DNA from: Nageia nagi
Lineage: Eukaryota; Pinophyta
NCBI GenBank assembly: GCA_050084985.1
Contig: JBITNC010000001.1
Coordinates: forward strand, 16,554,001-16,618,000
Length of the DNA stretch: 64,000 nt
Direction of reading: 5' to 3'
Shown here: piece by piece, positions 45,761 to 59,149 of the stretch
Layout: each line of letters opens with the position of its first letter
Position numbering within the stretch: the stretch's first letter is position 1
Translations under genes and position numbers: made by a program
Notes under the pieces: model-generated
Databases searched by the model: none
What the model saw: only the letters and a program-made list of their open reading frames with translations
Told to the model about the DNA's origin: nothing

Positions 45761-46700
45761 AATATCAACATACCATTGTTCATAATCATCTTCTAGATCA
45801 AGGTGGAATACATGTACTTGCTCTATGTGATCAAGGTAAGGTGGTGTACCAAACTTTCTAATCTTGAGCATGGTTTCTTCATCTTCTATCTCAATTAGTG
45901 CCAATGAAGTTGCACTTGCCATTGCATATGCATACCTATTATTAGTCCTTGGAATGTTTTGAATATTGTACCTATTAAACTCATCAAGTAATTCAACAAT
46001 GACTATCTTATATGGCTTTAACTTCTCATCCTTTGTATTCTATGTATCATTAACTTGATTTATCACTAGCTGTGAATTACCATATATTTTCAAATCTTTT
46101 ATATTCAAAGTTATAACTACTTTTAATCCTAAAATCATAGCTTCATACTCTTCCAAGTTATTAGTGCACTCAAATCCAATTTTATAAGCCATAGGAATTA
46201 CCTCATTGGTAGTGACACTAAAACAATTCCTTTCATAGCTTCATAAGAACATTTTGATCCATCAAAATATAAGGTCCATGTTGTAGGTTCATCTTCCATG
46301 TAGCACATGAGCTCATTTGGGATCATCATTTCTTCACTATCATATCGTTGGCTTCATTTAGTCAGTGTTACACATCGCTAGATGTGTGAGTCCTCATGAT
46401 GCTCATCTATGAACTCTTCATGCATTACTATACCATCATTTTTAGGGAATTCTGCTATCAAATCTGCATTTGCCTACCCTTTCATGGATTTTTGTTTTAC
46501 CACATTGATATAAAATTCTTTTAATAACATAAACCACTTAGCTATCATTCCTAACAAATGTTCCTTTGCTACAAGATATTTCAATGGGTTAACTAGGCTA
46601 ACAACATATGTAGTGCAATATAAAAGATAATGCCTCAATTTTTCTATAGCAAGAATAATACCAAAGAAGAGCTTTTCCATGGGTGTGTATCTTTTTTCAT
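45760..46700 (-). pseudogene. Gypsy-T RNase H and archaeal-type RNase H remnants
   Basis: The ordinary RNase H C-terminal part (frame 46474-46680) reads AIEKLRHYLLYCTTYVV and NVVKQKSMKG. A second RNase H domain follows, with YFDGSKCS near 46260 and broken frames to about 45900. Two RNase H domains between RT and integrase are a known mark of the Tat lineage. Confidence 0.7.
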
Positions 46701-46948
46701 AATAAATGAGAGTTTTTCTAATATATTATATTGTCATTTCTTTATTGTCATCATCCTTCTAACACAACATTGTCCCCAAGGCATATAATGTGGTTGATAT
46801 GTAAAAATATGCTTCTTTCTAAAAATTCATAGGTACTAAAATAGAAGGATTTAGCATGTATTGTTTTATATATTCAAATGCTTTTTGACATTTTTCATCC
46901 CATACCAACTTGATATTCTTTTTCAACAAATGAGTAAATGGCCTACAT

Positions 46949-47800
46949 TTATATCAAAGTTGGGAAATGAATCTTCTTATCGAATTTATCTTTCCTTGAA
47001 GTATCCTTAGTTGCTTGAGGTTCCTTGGAGTTGGCATATTTACTATGGTGTTTAATTCTTAGGATCCACTTAAATACCCTTTTTGAGACCATCAATACAA
47101 GCAATTTTCTTGAAGTAACACCAAAAGCACACTTTTGAGGTTTTAGTCTAATCTTGTACCATTTTAAAATTTGAAAAACCTCTTTAAGGAGCTCCAAATT
47201 GTCTTAGCCTTACTTTACTTTTACCAAGATGTCATCCACATATACCTCAACTAATTTAAGAATGTGTTTATGAAACATAGACACCATAGCTCTTTGATAG
47301 GCATCACTTGCATTTTTCAATCCAAAAGGCATAAACTTCCATCAAAAAATTTTCCAAGGTGTAGTAAAAGCATTTTTATGTTGATGAGAAAGAATAATTA
47401 ATATTTGGTTAAATCCCAAAATTTCATCCATAAAATACAAGTATCATGACTAGCAATACTATCCATAATCATATTAATATCAGGCAATGGAAAATCATCT
47501 TTTGGACAAGCATTATTGATATCATGAAAATTGGTACAAACCCTTATCTCTCCAGTAGGTTTTATAATAGGAATAATGTTAGCCATCCATTCTAAACAAT
47601 CAATTGATTTAATGAATCCAACATTCAAATATTTTTATATTTCTTTCTTAACTAATAATGCCTTGGAAGGATGCATCTTTCTTGATTTTTATTTAATTGG
47701 TTTGGCTTCTTCCTTTAATGGTAGATTATGCATAACAAAAGAGGGATCTAAACTAGGAATATTAACATAAGACTAAGAAAAATTCTTTTGCTTTTCAATA
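46949..47800 (-). pseudogene. Gypsy-T reverse transcriptase remnant
   Basis: Frame 47398-47628 has RVCTNFHDINNACPKDDFPLPDIN, typical of Tat/Athila-type RT. YVDD with the context VEVYVDDILV lies near 47225-47250 after frameshifts. Frame 46949-47197 covers the downstream part. Confidence 0.8.
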
Positions 47801-48880
47801 AATTTATTTTTTTATTATTCTTGCTAAGGTTTTGGAAGGGATGCTCCAACTTTGACCAACCTTTTCTCATCACTTGTCCCAATATTGATATTTGCTAGCT
47901 CTTCAAATGAGAATGTTAATTTATCATTTTTCTATAATAATGAAGGTAACTCTTCTAATCATTGAATATCACATGTATCATCATCTCATTGCTCAACTTG
48001 AAATACTTTATTAAAATTCACTTCTTATTCAAAATTGCATACTCATTAAGAATGTAACTTGTTTTCTATTTTTCATTGGATTTAGGAAATTCTGAATGTG
48101 CCCCTAAGTATTCTAAAATGTCATCATCAGTACTAAAGCAATCAAAATCAATTGGTATTGTATCATCAAGCCATAAATCTTCATCAATATTATTAGAAAG
48201 TTCAATCAAAATGCATTCTTTTATAAACCTGATAGATCCCATTAGTTGTTTTGTATTTTGATTGCTACCTAATCCATTCTTAGTTTTCTAAGCTCCTAAA
48301 GTAGTCAAAAAAGAAGACATACCCAATTCTGATTTACCTAAATCCCCTCCTTTATATTTGCAATTTTCTATCATGTACTCATGAACAAAAAGAGATGAAA
48401 ATGTTTTACTCATTACATTTTTCACTTGATCCTTCATTGATATCTCTGGAAATGGAGATATTGTTGCTGCAAAGCAAGAGCCCCCTTCATCCTCACTATT
48501 TTCACATCATTGACTATGTTCATGCAATATAGCATATCACTAATGACCTTCAACATTGAGAATTTTTTATTATTCCAAATCTTTTATGGACATAAATATA
48601 TCAAGGTTCTCAATTCTGTACATTCCCATACTTATTTCTACAATCTGAGGCTTCTTTTCTACTTTTACCATTGGTGCGCCTATTTTCAAAGGTACAATCT
48701 CATATCTAGGATAAGTAATTATGAATTATTCTAGGTCTACTGCATTACATAAGGCATATGGTTATGGATCATCAATTATTGTATGTACTCATCCTGATAT
48801 TGAAATTTCGATTTGCCATGCACTATAGATGGTACTGCATCCATATCATGAAACCATGGTCTTACTAACAATATAGGTTA
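47800..48880 (-). other. Gypsy-T protease-RT linker, decayed
   Basis: About 1.1 kb of broken minus-strand frame between protease and RT. This is a normal spacer in Tat elements. No separate gene is recognised. Confidence 0.5.
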
Positions 48881-49399
48881 TATGACAACTTTGAATTCAC
48901 AACCTAAAATTGAGTTTCAAATATTCTAACTCTTGTTGTAACCAAAATTGTAGTTATCACAATTGGGTTTTTGGATGAACCATCATATCCTTTAATTTTG
49001 AATGTAGCCTCTTCTAAGGGAGGTATCTCTACATCTTTTTCTTGAAGTTGTATCAAAAAGTTGTGAGAACATACATTAACAATCAATCCATTATCTACCA
49101 ATATTCTTTTATCTCCCATACATTTATCATAGGTGTGTATACAAGGCTAAACATTCATTAAGGATTTCTTTATCAAGCTTTTCAAATCTATAAAATGAAA
49201 TTGCATCACATTCCTTAATATATCTAAGTTTTTCTAAAAACATGGTAGCAGACATATTGGTAGGGACTTTGTTTTTTGAAAAAGCATATAATATCTTCTT
49301 ATGAGTTCCAGATGTAGATATGAGATCATACAAACTAATCTTGCTAGGAGTAATTTTCAATTGTTTAATCATGCTATAAGTTTTTGGAAAAGGTGGGAC
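48880..49399 (-). pseudogene. Gypsy-T aspartic protease remnant
   Basis: Frames 49127-49372 and 48904-49119. The active-site stretch reads ILVDNGLIVNVCS, where the family has Asp-Asn/Asp-Gly-Ser; here Ser has become Leu. Copia-A2 is inserted at the upstream end, within GGGAC (49395-49399). Confidence 0.7.
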
Positions 49400-49847
49400 T
49401 AAAGAAATTAACTCTTTCTGAATTAACTTCTAATCTACCAAGATCTCAAGAAGGCACTTACAAAATCAATACAATAGCACAATAACTCAATCCAATCTCA
49501 CAAATAACATAAGATATAAAATGGTTCCTCCCTCCTTAGGAGGATGTCCACTAACTAAGATCTTATTCTCAAGGACCTCTCTTACAAAATCTCTCCTCTC
49601 TCTCTCTCAAACTCTAAACCTATAGCAAAGCTTGCATAACAATTATGTGTAATATTAGAGGGGAGTTTCTTCTATATTTATAAGAATAAACCCACACTAT
49701 ATTTAATCCTTTTTCTATTTTTAATCTTTTACCTATTTTTAATCCTATTCCTATTTTTATTCCCTTAATACTTTAAGGTATCTAATGATATTTTAAGTAT
49801 TAAGTGAATTTAAATTAAGAAGAAATATTACATTACAAATTCTAACA
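49400..49847 (-). repeat. Copia-A2 3' LTR (448 bp)
   Basis: Minus strand TGTTAGAATTTG to TTTA (CA mutated). The polypurine tract ATTAAGGGGGAA lies at 49848-49859. Confidence 0.88.
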
Positions 49848-50820
49848 TTCCCCCTTAATGTAAAATTGGGATAGAGCATAGAGAAGAGAAGAAAGATAAA
49901 GCAAGAGAGAGTTCTCCTCCAAATATATACAAGTGGAGATGAGAACTTTTACATCATTGAGAAATAAGCAAGATCTTAGTTTGAGACTCACTACAATACC
50001 ATTTGAAATAATGGTTTATAATACAATCATTAACCACAACCTATTTCATTATAAGTGTAGTCAATCACCACTAAGTTGACATGTGAGCCTCCATAAGCTT
50101 GTCCATCCAAAGTAACCTGCATTCTCAAGATGAAACCTGTAAGCTAAAAGTAGATCATAAATAAGATCAACTAGATGCATCATATAACATTCATATCAAT
50201 TATAAGATACATGAACTAAGTAATGTCTTCTATAAACTGATCAGTGATGCACTATAAGTCATCACAAAGATGCCAAACCAATACTTATAGTTATCTACTA
50301 TATATAGAAACATGTGTTGATTAATAATAAAAAAAGCATATGCATATATAACAAACTCACATATGGATAACCAAATAATACCAACAAATGTACTATGAGT
50401 TCCTCACATAGAGAAAAATAACCATGAAGGTGTAAATTTAGATGAACACTATACAGCAAAAATAGCCTCCTAAAGATGAAGTTATCATCACAAACATGAA
50501 TTCAGCATAGAAATTTAGATTTCACTTCCCCTTGAGAATAACTTCACTACCATAAGAAAGTTTCAAAGTGCGCACAACAAATTTCTAAAATGGCTAGTGA
50601 ATAAACTAAAAAAGTCAAAGTTATATGAATAAAGTAGTAGTTGTTTCATCAAGAACTTTCTCTTTGATATAATATGCTTAGATTTATGGTGCACTATAAG
50701 TCATCACTAAGATGCCAATTCCATACTTATAGTCACCAAATAGAAGAATGTATAAACAAAGTATACAAATAAAAAAAAAACTCATAAACTTTATTAATAA
50801 GGAAGTAGTTACAATGGATT
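49848..50820 (-). other. Copia-A2 3' region with duplicated pol end
   Basis: About 970 bp. The part at 50495-50690 is a second, decayed copy of the pol C-terminus found at about 50830-51010. The segment ACTATAAGTCATCAC, followed by AAGATGCCAA or a near variant, occurs at about 50250 and 50694, indicating a duplication of about 440 bp. Confidence 0.6.
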
Positions 50821-53670
50821 TAACAAGAATTTAACATTTACTCCTTTTTTGAGGGCAACTCTACCAACCTAATAGACTCCTTAAGATTATAGAACTGATT
50901 TTCAGGAAGGGGCTTGGTGAATAAATCAATAGTGTTTAGAACAAATGGATAATACTACAAGTGTATAAGACCATCCAAAATCTTCTCTTTAATGAAGTGG
51001 GCTTGTATTTATATGTACTTTATTCTCTAATAGAAAATAATATTTCTTGCTAAAACAATAACTGAATAATTATCTAAATAAATTTGAGATGGATGAACTT
51101 GCTTGTACCCAATTTCTTTAAGAAGATACCTCAACCAAATGGCTTCCTAGGTGTAACTAACATTACATGATATTTAGCCTTAGTACTAGAGAGAGCAGGA
51201 GTAGGCTGCTTCTTAGATGCCTAAGAGATAGCATCTGAAACAATGCTAAACACATAAGCAAAGGTTGATTTTCTATCATCTCTATCTCCTCCATAATCAG
51301 AATATGAGAATATTGAGAGAACAAATGAGAAAAACTTTTCATACTTGAGAAGAAAATCCTTAGTGCCTGCAACACATCTTAAAATTTGCTTAACATTGAA
51401 GTGCTCAATATATGGCTTTTGTATAAAATGAGCCATCAAATTCATGGCAAAGATAATATTTAACCTAGAGATAGTTAAATAAAGAAGACTACCAATTAGT
51501 TGCATGTAATTTTTAGTTTCTACCAATTGAGAGTTGGAACTCAGAGACAAAGTGATTCCAAGAGAAACTAGAATTGCAACATGCTTGCATTTTTTCATTC
51601 TAAAATTTTACCAGATATCTGAGATATACTTGGATTGACTAAGATAAGTACAATCCTTGTATTGGTACACTTGCATACCAAGGTAGTAGTGCAATAGACC
51701 AAGATCAGTCATTTTAAAAGTTGCCTTAAGTTTAGATATGAAGTTTTGTATGAAGACTATATTATTCCCTGTAATCAATAGATCATCCACATAGAGAAGA
51801 ATCAAAATCAAGTCTTGTCTTTGGTTGAGCACATAATTATCTAATCAAAAAAGCATTTAAAAAATCTAATATCCTCAAAGTATCCTGAAATTTTTTTATT
51901 CCAAGCCTTAGATGCTTGCTTAAGTCCATACAAAGACTTCTTTAACTTTCAAATAAATAATTCTTTGCCTTCCATAATAAACCCTTTTGGTTGGCTCATG
52001 TAGATTTTCACATCTAATTCACCATTAAAAAAAGCAATATTGACATCAAGTTGAAAAATTTTCTATCCTTGAGCTGCTGAAAGAGAAAGGATTACCTTGA
52101 TAGTAGGCATCTTTGCCATTGGAGAAAAAATTTTCTCATAATCAACTCTATATTTTTGAGTGAAACCCTTAGCTACTAACTTTGTATTTCTTAATCTCTC
52201 CAACTAAATTATATTAAACCTTATAAATCCATTTATTACAAATCACATTACATTTGTTAGGATAAGAAACCAAATCCTAAGTTTGATTCTTCATTAGAGC
52301 CTCATACTCCACATTCATTGCATTCATCCAGCACTCCTACTTTGAAGCTTCCTTTTCTTAGGAACAATAAAGGCATAGGCATCACAACCAAAGATTCTAA
52401 AATGAGAGATGTTAGATTTTTTTCTTTTCCATGCTTCATACAAATTTTACCTTCAACTTTTTTCATAGAAAACTTATTTAAGATGTAGATTACAGTATTT
52501 ACAGCTTCACCCTATAAGAAGCTAAGAAGAACTCCCAACATACATCTTGCCATTTTTTGAATGGTTCTATTCTTCCTTTTAGCTACACCATTCTACTGAG
52601 AAGTGTAAGGGATTATGAATTACCTCTTGATTCCATACTTGGTATAAAAATCATTAAATTCATTGATATTATACTCACCTTCATTATCAGATCTTAACAT
52701 CTTAATTTTGAATCCAGATTGACTTTCTACAAAGGCGTTAAAATCTTTGAACCTATCAAAGGCTTGATCTTATCCTCTTTAAGATAACCAAATGTCATCC
52801 TACTAAAGTCATCAATAAATATTAAATATAATATGCTCTCCCAAGTGACTTAGTTGAAAATGGACTTATCAAATCTTTATGCACAAGATGAAGAGGTTGA
52901 GTTGGTCGAGTTGCATTATCTTTTGAAAACATTTACTTATTCATTTTACCTAGAATGCACTTCTCAAAAAGACCAATTATAGGTGATATTGTAGGCAAAC
53001 CTTTCACAAGTTCATAATCTTTTATAACTTGAATGTTCTTATGGTTTAGGTGGCCTAATTGATGGTGCCAAAGATTACCTCTAGAGCAAACATTAGTTGT
53101 AAGGCACATCTTTGTTAAAGATTGATCTATAATGTAAAGGTCATCTTTCACTAAACCTTTCACTAAAGTGGTAAGACCCTTTTTCATACACCAAGAGTGT
53201 GAGTTAAACTTAAGGGAGTAACCTTTTCTTGCAACTTAAATTATAGAAAGGAGATTCATAGTGAGTTTAGGTACATAAAGCACATTCTCAAGAATCTTTT
53301 CTTGTATTAACATACTCCCAATACATTGAAATTCAAAGATTGAATTAGCACCTATCATAATTGCATCTTTTTAATACTTATGAAAGTTTTAAAACTTATC
53401 CTTTTCAAAACACATGTGATTAGTGCATCTAAAATCAACAATCCAATCATTTGAAAAAGAGTGAGACTTGGAGTAAAAGGAAGCAACATAAGTAGAATTC
53501 TTATTCTTATTCTTATTAGTAGATTTATTTTATTTTGTAGATTCTTTTTCATGTTGATCTTTCTTTTTTCTAAAGCAATCAGCTTCGTTATGACCATAGA
53601 TGTCAAAAAAATTACAATTTCCATCAAACTTGGCTTTGGTTTTCTTTGACTTATCATAATCATAATTTTT
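50820..53670 (-). pseudogene. Copia-A2 pol remnant
   Basis: RNase H lies at 51221-51598 (SDYGGDRDDRKST). RT lies at 51608-52250, with YVDDLL near 51785-51800 and the DLGLLHYYLGM motif intact. Integrase lies at about 52540-52920, heavily broken. Pre-integrase is at 52933-53187. The protease triplet near 53430 reads Asp-Phe-Arg. The order is that of copia. Confidence 0.85.
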
Positions 53671-54379
53671 CTTATTTCCACCTAAAGTTATTCTTAAGAG
53701 CATAAGAACCCTTCTTTTGGCTATGGCTTTTCTTTTTGAAGTGAAGCTTCATTGGACCAAGTGCTATAGAAGGCTCCTTAGGAGTGGTGATCAACACTTT
53801 ATTGTTAAGTGTTTTATCATGTTTCAAAAGAAGCCTTGATAGATTTTTCAAGGAGAACACTTCTTTTTCATCATCAAGCTTAGTTTCAATAATAGTCACA
53901 AACTAACTAAATTTAGCAGAGAGGCTTTGAAAGATAATGAAAGTCAGAAACTCATCATTGATCTAATTGTAACCACACCCCATAAACTAGGTCCTAAGGT
54001 CAACAACCTTATTTAGATATATTACCACACTTTCATTTTTCTTTTGAAATGATTGTAGTACCTTCTAAGGAATGGTGAACCTCCTAGAAAATTTAGTGCC
54101 AAGGTAGATACACTTTAGTTTATCATAAGCTTTCTTTACAGTGTTTGAAGAAGATATCATGAGAAGGATCTCATATGAAACTACATGAAAGATCATAAAA
54201 GTTGGCAAATCATTCTTAGTATTATAAGCTTCAAGTTCCTTCTCCCTTAATGGAGCAACTTGTTTTTCATTGATAATTATCCAAAGTTTTCATACTTGAA
54301 GTTCTACCTTCATCATAGGTTCCCAAATACCATAGTTAGAATGATTCAAGATATGCTTGGGTGCAAAAGAGTCTCCTAT
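53670..54379 (-). pseudogene. Copia-A2 gag remnant
   Basis: Frame 53672-53899 and upstream blocks match the Copia-A1 gag. The start at 54377-54379 reads ATA. The zinc-knuckle region near 53575-53620 has lost ligands. Confidence 0.7.
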
Positions 54380-56656
54380 TGCTACAAAACAATATGAAAG
54401 AGATATATAATGTAAGCATACATATTGAATTTAAAACAATTATCATACAAATACATGTTTGAACTAATTAACAAATCAAATATTGAATTGAAAATAAGAA
54501 TTAAAACCATACATCCAACATGCTTATCACCAAGTATAATCATAGAGAGGGAAAAGTTGAGTTTTATTTTCTTATCTAACATTAGGCCTTCACCTAGATT
54601 CTCGTAAGAAGCCCAAGTCCTACCAATCCTCAACCAGTTCACCTTGGGCAGTGATATACTCTCATAAAGAGAATTGGTAGCTATTTTCTAAGGTTGTGAT
54701 GTGTGTTGGATTGGCCAAATTAATTATCTTGATTAAATTTTTAGTTTATCTCTTAAGTTACCAAGATAATCCTTGAATGGATGAGCAAGCTTGTTGTATC
54801 ACTACACATACTTTTCCATCTATATGGATTGAAATCTAGACCAATATAGGACTTAAGAGTAATTAAAAAGTACAAACTTTTCACCATTTGGATCGTTAGA
54901 TTAAAAGGATCCAATCCAACTTATCCTCATCTCATGGCTCCCCAAACAAGTTATATTATGAAAAAAAATATGCAAATATGTTCATTTTAGGGGAAATAAT
55001 TTTTAATATTTGCATACTTTGCATGTAAAGTAAAAGTACAAAATAATAAAATACTTTAAACATGAAATTACATCCAATCATCCATAAGTATAAACCAAAG
55101 AGTCCAATGGGTTTTGTTACAACCCCTAATAGATCTCTTTATAAAGGTTCATTAATTTTAAGTAACAATAAATGAACCTAAGAGTCCAATGGGTTTTGTT
55201 GCAACCCCTAATGGATCTCTATACAAAGGTTCATTATCCAAATTGAGGAATTCTCCACCTTGTTACTTAAAAAAATGGATTTAAAAAAAAAAAACTTTAT
55301 TTGCAATTTATCATCAAAAAATTCATAAGCAAAAAATATATTTAAAAGAACTTTTATCCATTCACATGCATATTAAACCATGCATAGCAAAAATCATGCA
55401 TTAGGATAAAATATTAAACCATGCACTTCAAATTTTTATCCACTTAGCAAAAAATAACACTAAGAAAAAAAATTAAAGCATGCATTTAAAAAAAATTTTC
55501 TAACCACATGTGTATCATGTATTAAGACAAAATATTAACCATGCATTCATAAAAAATTCTCCTCTTTTTGTCTTAAATGCATGATAAAAAAAATCATTAT
55601 AATTTGCACTGAGGTAAATAGATAATTTTAGCAAATAAAGAAATATTAGTTTAAAAAAATACTTTTAATAAAATTAGCCTAAAAATATTCCCTCTTTTTT
55701 TAAAAATCCCTCCTTTAAAAAAAAAGATTTCCCCCTTTTTTTAAAAAAATGTAACTTTAAAAAAACTCTCTTTTATTTAAAAATAGGAACTATTGTTATA
55801 TATATATATATATTATATATATAAAAAAAATAATTTTTTAAATTATATATATATATAACAACGCTAGCCAAGTCTTTTGTGTAATCTTGTGGTGGTACTA
55901 TATACAGGTGCCAGTCTTTTGCACTTGGGAGTGGCCTAAGCTACGGTGCCTAGGAGGTTGCGACACCCTTAGGGGCATCCAACCAAACACTTTATGGTGT
56001 AATTTTTATTATTATTTTATTTAAAAATAAATATATATTTAAAAAAATCTGTTTAAAACTTTTAACAAAAAAATATAGATTTTTTAAAAAAAATTACATA
56101 TTTTTGTAAAAAAAATAAATTGTTAAATATATATATATATTTTTAAATGTATATCACATATATATTAAAAAAAAATATTAGACTCTCCATGCATACAATT
56201 TAATTTTTACAAATATACTAGCTTTGTAAAAAAAAATTACAAAAATAATATTATAATTAAAAATTTAGCAAAACTTTTAACCATTTCTACACTAAGTAGA
56301 AACTTGCAAATTTAAGCTATAATAACTCATCATTGCTAAGTTTAAGCAAATTACTCAAAACTTGCATATTATTGCTACACATTACATAATTTTACTTAAA
56401 AAAATTGCAACTGAACAAAATAATACATAGTTAAAGAATAAACTAACATGTTAGTATAACCAATATCTACTTTGAACAAATTTTGCTAAATTAAAACTTT
56501 ATTATCAAGGAACCAAAAAGGTTTGTAATAAAGTAAAATTTGACAATGAAAAAGGTAAGAGGGAGATTATACCTTCAAACCTTTTTACCTCTACAAAGTA
56601 GATGGAGAAAGAAAAGGAATGACCTTCAAAGATGTTAAAGAGGAGCCTCTAAGAAA
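54380..56656 (-). other. Copia-A2 leader, 2.3 kb
   Basis: The uninterrupted counterpart of the Copia-A1 leader. At 54640-54720 it shows the sequence that Copia-X split in Copia-A1. It carries the ACAACCCCTAATGG duplication (about 55100-55230), AT-repeats at 55796-55857 and a GC-rich block at 55860-55995 that differs from the Copia-A1 cassette. Confidence 0.75.
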
Positions 56657-56669
56657 ATTTTTAATACCA
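56657..56669 (-). other. Copia-A2 primer-binding site, decayed
   Basis: Minus strand TGGTATTAAAAA where TGGTATCAGAGC is expected. It lies next to the LTR end at 56672. Confidence 0.7.
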
Positions 56670-56671
56670 CT

Positions 56672-57180
56672 TGAAGAAATTAACCCTTTTGAATTAACTT
56701 CTAATCTACCAAGATCTTAATAAGGCACTTACAACATCAACACAATAGCACAATAACTCAAGCTAATCTCATAAATAACATAAGATATAAATTGATTCCT
56801 CCTTCTTTGGGAGTACATCGACTAACTAAGATCTTATTCTCAAGGACCTCTCTCTCTCTCTCTCTCTCTCTCCTCCTCTCTCTTCTCTCTCTCTCTCTCT
56901 CTCTCTCTCCTCTCTCTCCTCTCCTCTCTCTCTCAAACTCTAAACCTATAACAAAGCTTGCATAATAATTGTGTGTAATATTATACGAAGTGTTCTCTAT
57001 TTATAAGAAGAAATGTAATCTATATTTAATTTCTTTTCTATTTTTAATCTTTTACGTATTTTTAATCCTACTCTTATTTTTATTCCCTTAATACTTTAAG
57101 GTATCTAATGATACTTTAAGTATTAAGTGAATTTACATTAAGGAAAAATATTACACAATTTTACATTACAAATTCTAAGA
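56672..57180 (-). repeat. Copia-A2 5' LTR (509 bp) with CT microsatellite
   Basis: Longer than its 3' partner mainly because of an expanded CT/CTC microsatellite at about 56848-56936. On the minus strand the outer end reads TCTTAGAATTTG instead of TGTTAGAATTTG. A TATA-like TTATAAATAG lies near 56998. Confidence 0.88.
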
Positions 57181-57185
57181 GGGAC

Positions 57186-58505
57186 ACTTACTTATTTAGT
57201 AGTAACAGGATTTAGAATATTCCTTGGATTCCCCCTTCTTAATCCTGCACAAACTTCTTTATCAACTGAAACTATGTTCATTGTTACCTCTGAATTTGAA
57301 TTTTTTTTATCAATATCATATCTTCATTAGAGAATGAGATCCAAAATTGCTGCCTCTAATGCTTTGTAAAAAATTATAGCATGATCTTTTCTTTGATGAT
57401 AAGTAAAATAAGCATCAAATTTTTTCCATAGGAATATTATCATTTTGTGCCATTTTTTCTAATGGCTGCAATAAACTCTTTTCATCAAATCTCTCATAAT
57501 AAACCCTAGCTGAATTGAAAATGTATACCATTTATCTCTTATTGTAGTTGATCTTATCAATTTAGGTGGGGATCCAAGTGCATAAGCCATATTCACTATC
57601 TTTTCCTTCTTTTTTTTGTATGTCCTGTAATTTTTCTTAGTGTAGGGAGTATATGTATACTTGAGAGCTCCTAAGTCAAGTAGTACTTTCTCTTTTTGCA
57701 ATAATTCTTTTACTAATACCCCAAATCCAATACTCTTATCAGTTGGAGCATGCAAATTAATGATTAATAAAATAGAATCTTTAAATATACTATAAATTTT
57801 ACTCTCATCCAATTTACTATGAATAGATTTTCATACCTTTTTGAATCTTGGAATATAGTTCTTTAGGGTTTCATTATTTCCTTGGTGCATTGCACATAAC
57901 TCTATAAGAGTTCCTTTCTTTTTTACATTATGCTTGTATTGAACCATTAACACTTTTAATAATAACTTGAATGAATCTATTGATTCTCTTCAAAAAATTT
58001 AGAACCATTGACTGTCATCACCTTTTAAACTCCTTGATAAAAAAATTGCCATCAACTTTCCCTTTGATCCCAATTTTAATAAGCACTCCTCTTGAAAGCT
58101 AATAAGATGTTACTTTGGATCTTGTTCACCACTAAACACATCGAACATGGGGACCTTGTGCTTGGGTGGTAGGGGATAATTATGGATATCATCTGATAAG
58201 GGTGAGGTGAAGATACCATCATAATCTTTTTCTTTTTTCTCGAATTTATTGTTATTCTCAAGATTGGCCAACCTTACAACTATTTATGGGTATGGAATTA
58301 ACTACAAATTACTACTTGAACTCTGCATTGACATCAATTGCTTAGTTAGATCTCCCACTTGTTTATTTAATTATACTATTTGTGCTATGGCTTGTTCTAT
58401 TTTTCATGCTATTGGCAGTGTAAAAATAATGTATGAATACTGCTAACAACATTGATCCCTTTCAAAAATATCATGAGATCTCATCGATAGGGCAAAATTA
58501 ATTGA
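57186..58505 (-). pseudogene. Gypsy-T gag remnant
   Basis: The minus strand contains PKHKVPMFDVFSGEQDP near 58140-58170 and a capsid-type retrotrans_gag region to about 57800. It continues with SIGFGVLVKELLQKEK and MRDLMKRVYCSH in frame 57459-57812. The final zinc-knuckle region (YHQRKDHAIIF) has lost ligands. Frames shift several times. The first ATG is not certain. Confidence 0.75.
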
Positions 58506-58509
58506 AATC

Positions 58510-58525
58510 GTCAGGTTCACCAAAA
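58510..58525 (-). other. Gypsy-T primer-binding site
   Basis: Minus strand TTTTGGTGAACCTGAC immediately after the LTR. It differs from the copia sites; the tRNA is not identified. Confidence 0.75.
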
Positions 58526-59149
58526 TGTAGACTAAAAATAATACATAAATAATAAATCAATGCATTATTTATATATAATATAATATTGAAGCATATATCA
58601 GAAATATGGCATCAAAAGAACATGATAAATAATATACCTTCATCAAACTCGCATCCAAATGAAATAACAGAGATCATACATCAATCACAAATGCACACCA
58701 TATGAAACAAATGCCATTGATGGCTCAAGAACACACTAATAATGGTGTGAAAGATGAAGATCTACAAAAGAAATTGAAATGCACAAATTATGACAAAGGG
58801 TTTAATAGATCTATGTAGAGGTGGTGTTACAAAACACCATTGTTTGTTGGATAGAAATGACATTACATGTTCTGATGATCTCTTTTTCTTTATATTCATC
58901 GATGTCATTTATGTTCCCTTTGATATTTTTTTATAGCAATGTTTTGATCCTCTTTGATTCTTGGTATCATTGCATTTTACATTATTTAAGGTGTCTCTTT
59001 TGATATTTGATACCATTTATATCACATGATGGTCCATTACATTTAGTACATTACCTTGGGTATATTTCTAACCCTCTTTACAATACATATTCCTTGGTGA
59101 TTTAAAATGAATTATTTAATAAATAATAATTAAATTTTAGGTGTTTACA
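58526..59149 (-). repeat. Gypsy-T 5' LTR (624 bp)
   Basis: Matches 29349-29965 over its length. It starts TGTAAACACC on the minus strand and is followed outside by the ATTGT duplication. Confidence 0.92.

Larger units (their letters stand above)
49400..57180 (-). mobile_element. Copia-A2: Ty1/copia element, complete but decayed, 7.8 kb
   Basis: LTRs 49400-49847 and 56672-57180 with a perfect GGGAC duplication (49395-49399 and 57181-57185). It is inserted between gag and protease of Gypsy-T. It is the same family as Copia-A1, with matching LTR, leader, gag and pol. The gag start is mutated to ATA, and many stops and a duplicated pol end mark long decay. Confidence 0.92.
29349..59149 (-). mobile_element. 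Gypsy-T: Ty3/gypsy retrotransposon, Tat-like, with three nested insertions
   Basis: LTRs 29349-29965 and 58526-59149 are flanked by a perfect ATTGT duplication (29344-29348 and 59150-59154). Removing LARD-2, Copia-C and Copia-A2 leaves about 8.4 kb: 5' LTR, primer site, gag (57186-58505), protease, reverse transcriptase, RNase H, a second archaeal-type RNase H, integrase, and a 3' tail to a polypurine tract at 29966-29983. The domain order with two RNase H parts, and the ACPKDDFPLP motif in RT, point to the Tat lineage. All frames are broken and integrase catalytic residues are lost. Confidence 0.92.

Noticed and set aside
56848-56936. CT microsatellite as a functional promoter element
   Set aside because: The 3' LTR of the same element has only a short CT run, so the long version is a local slippage expansion.
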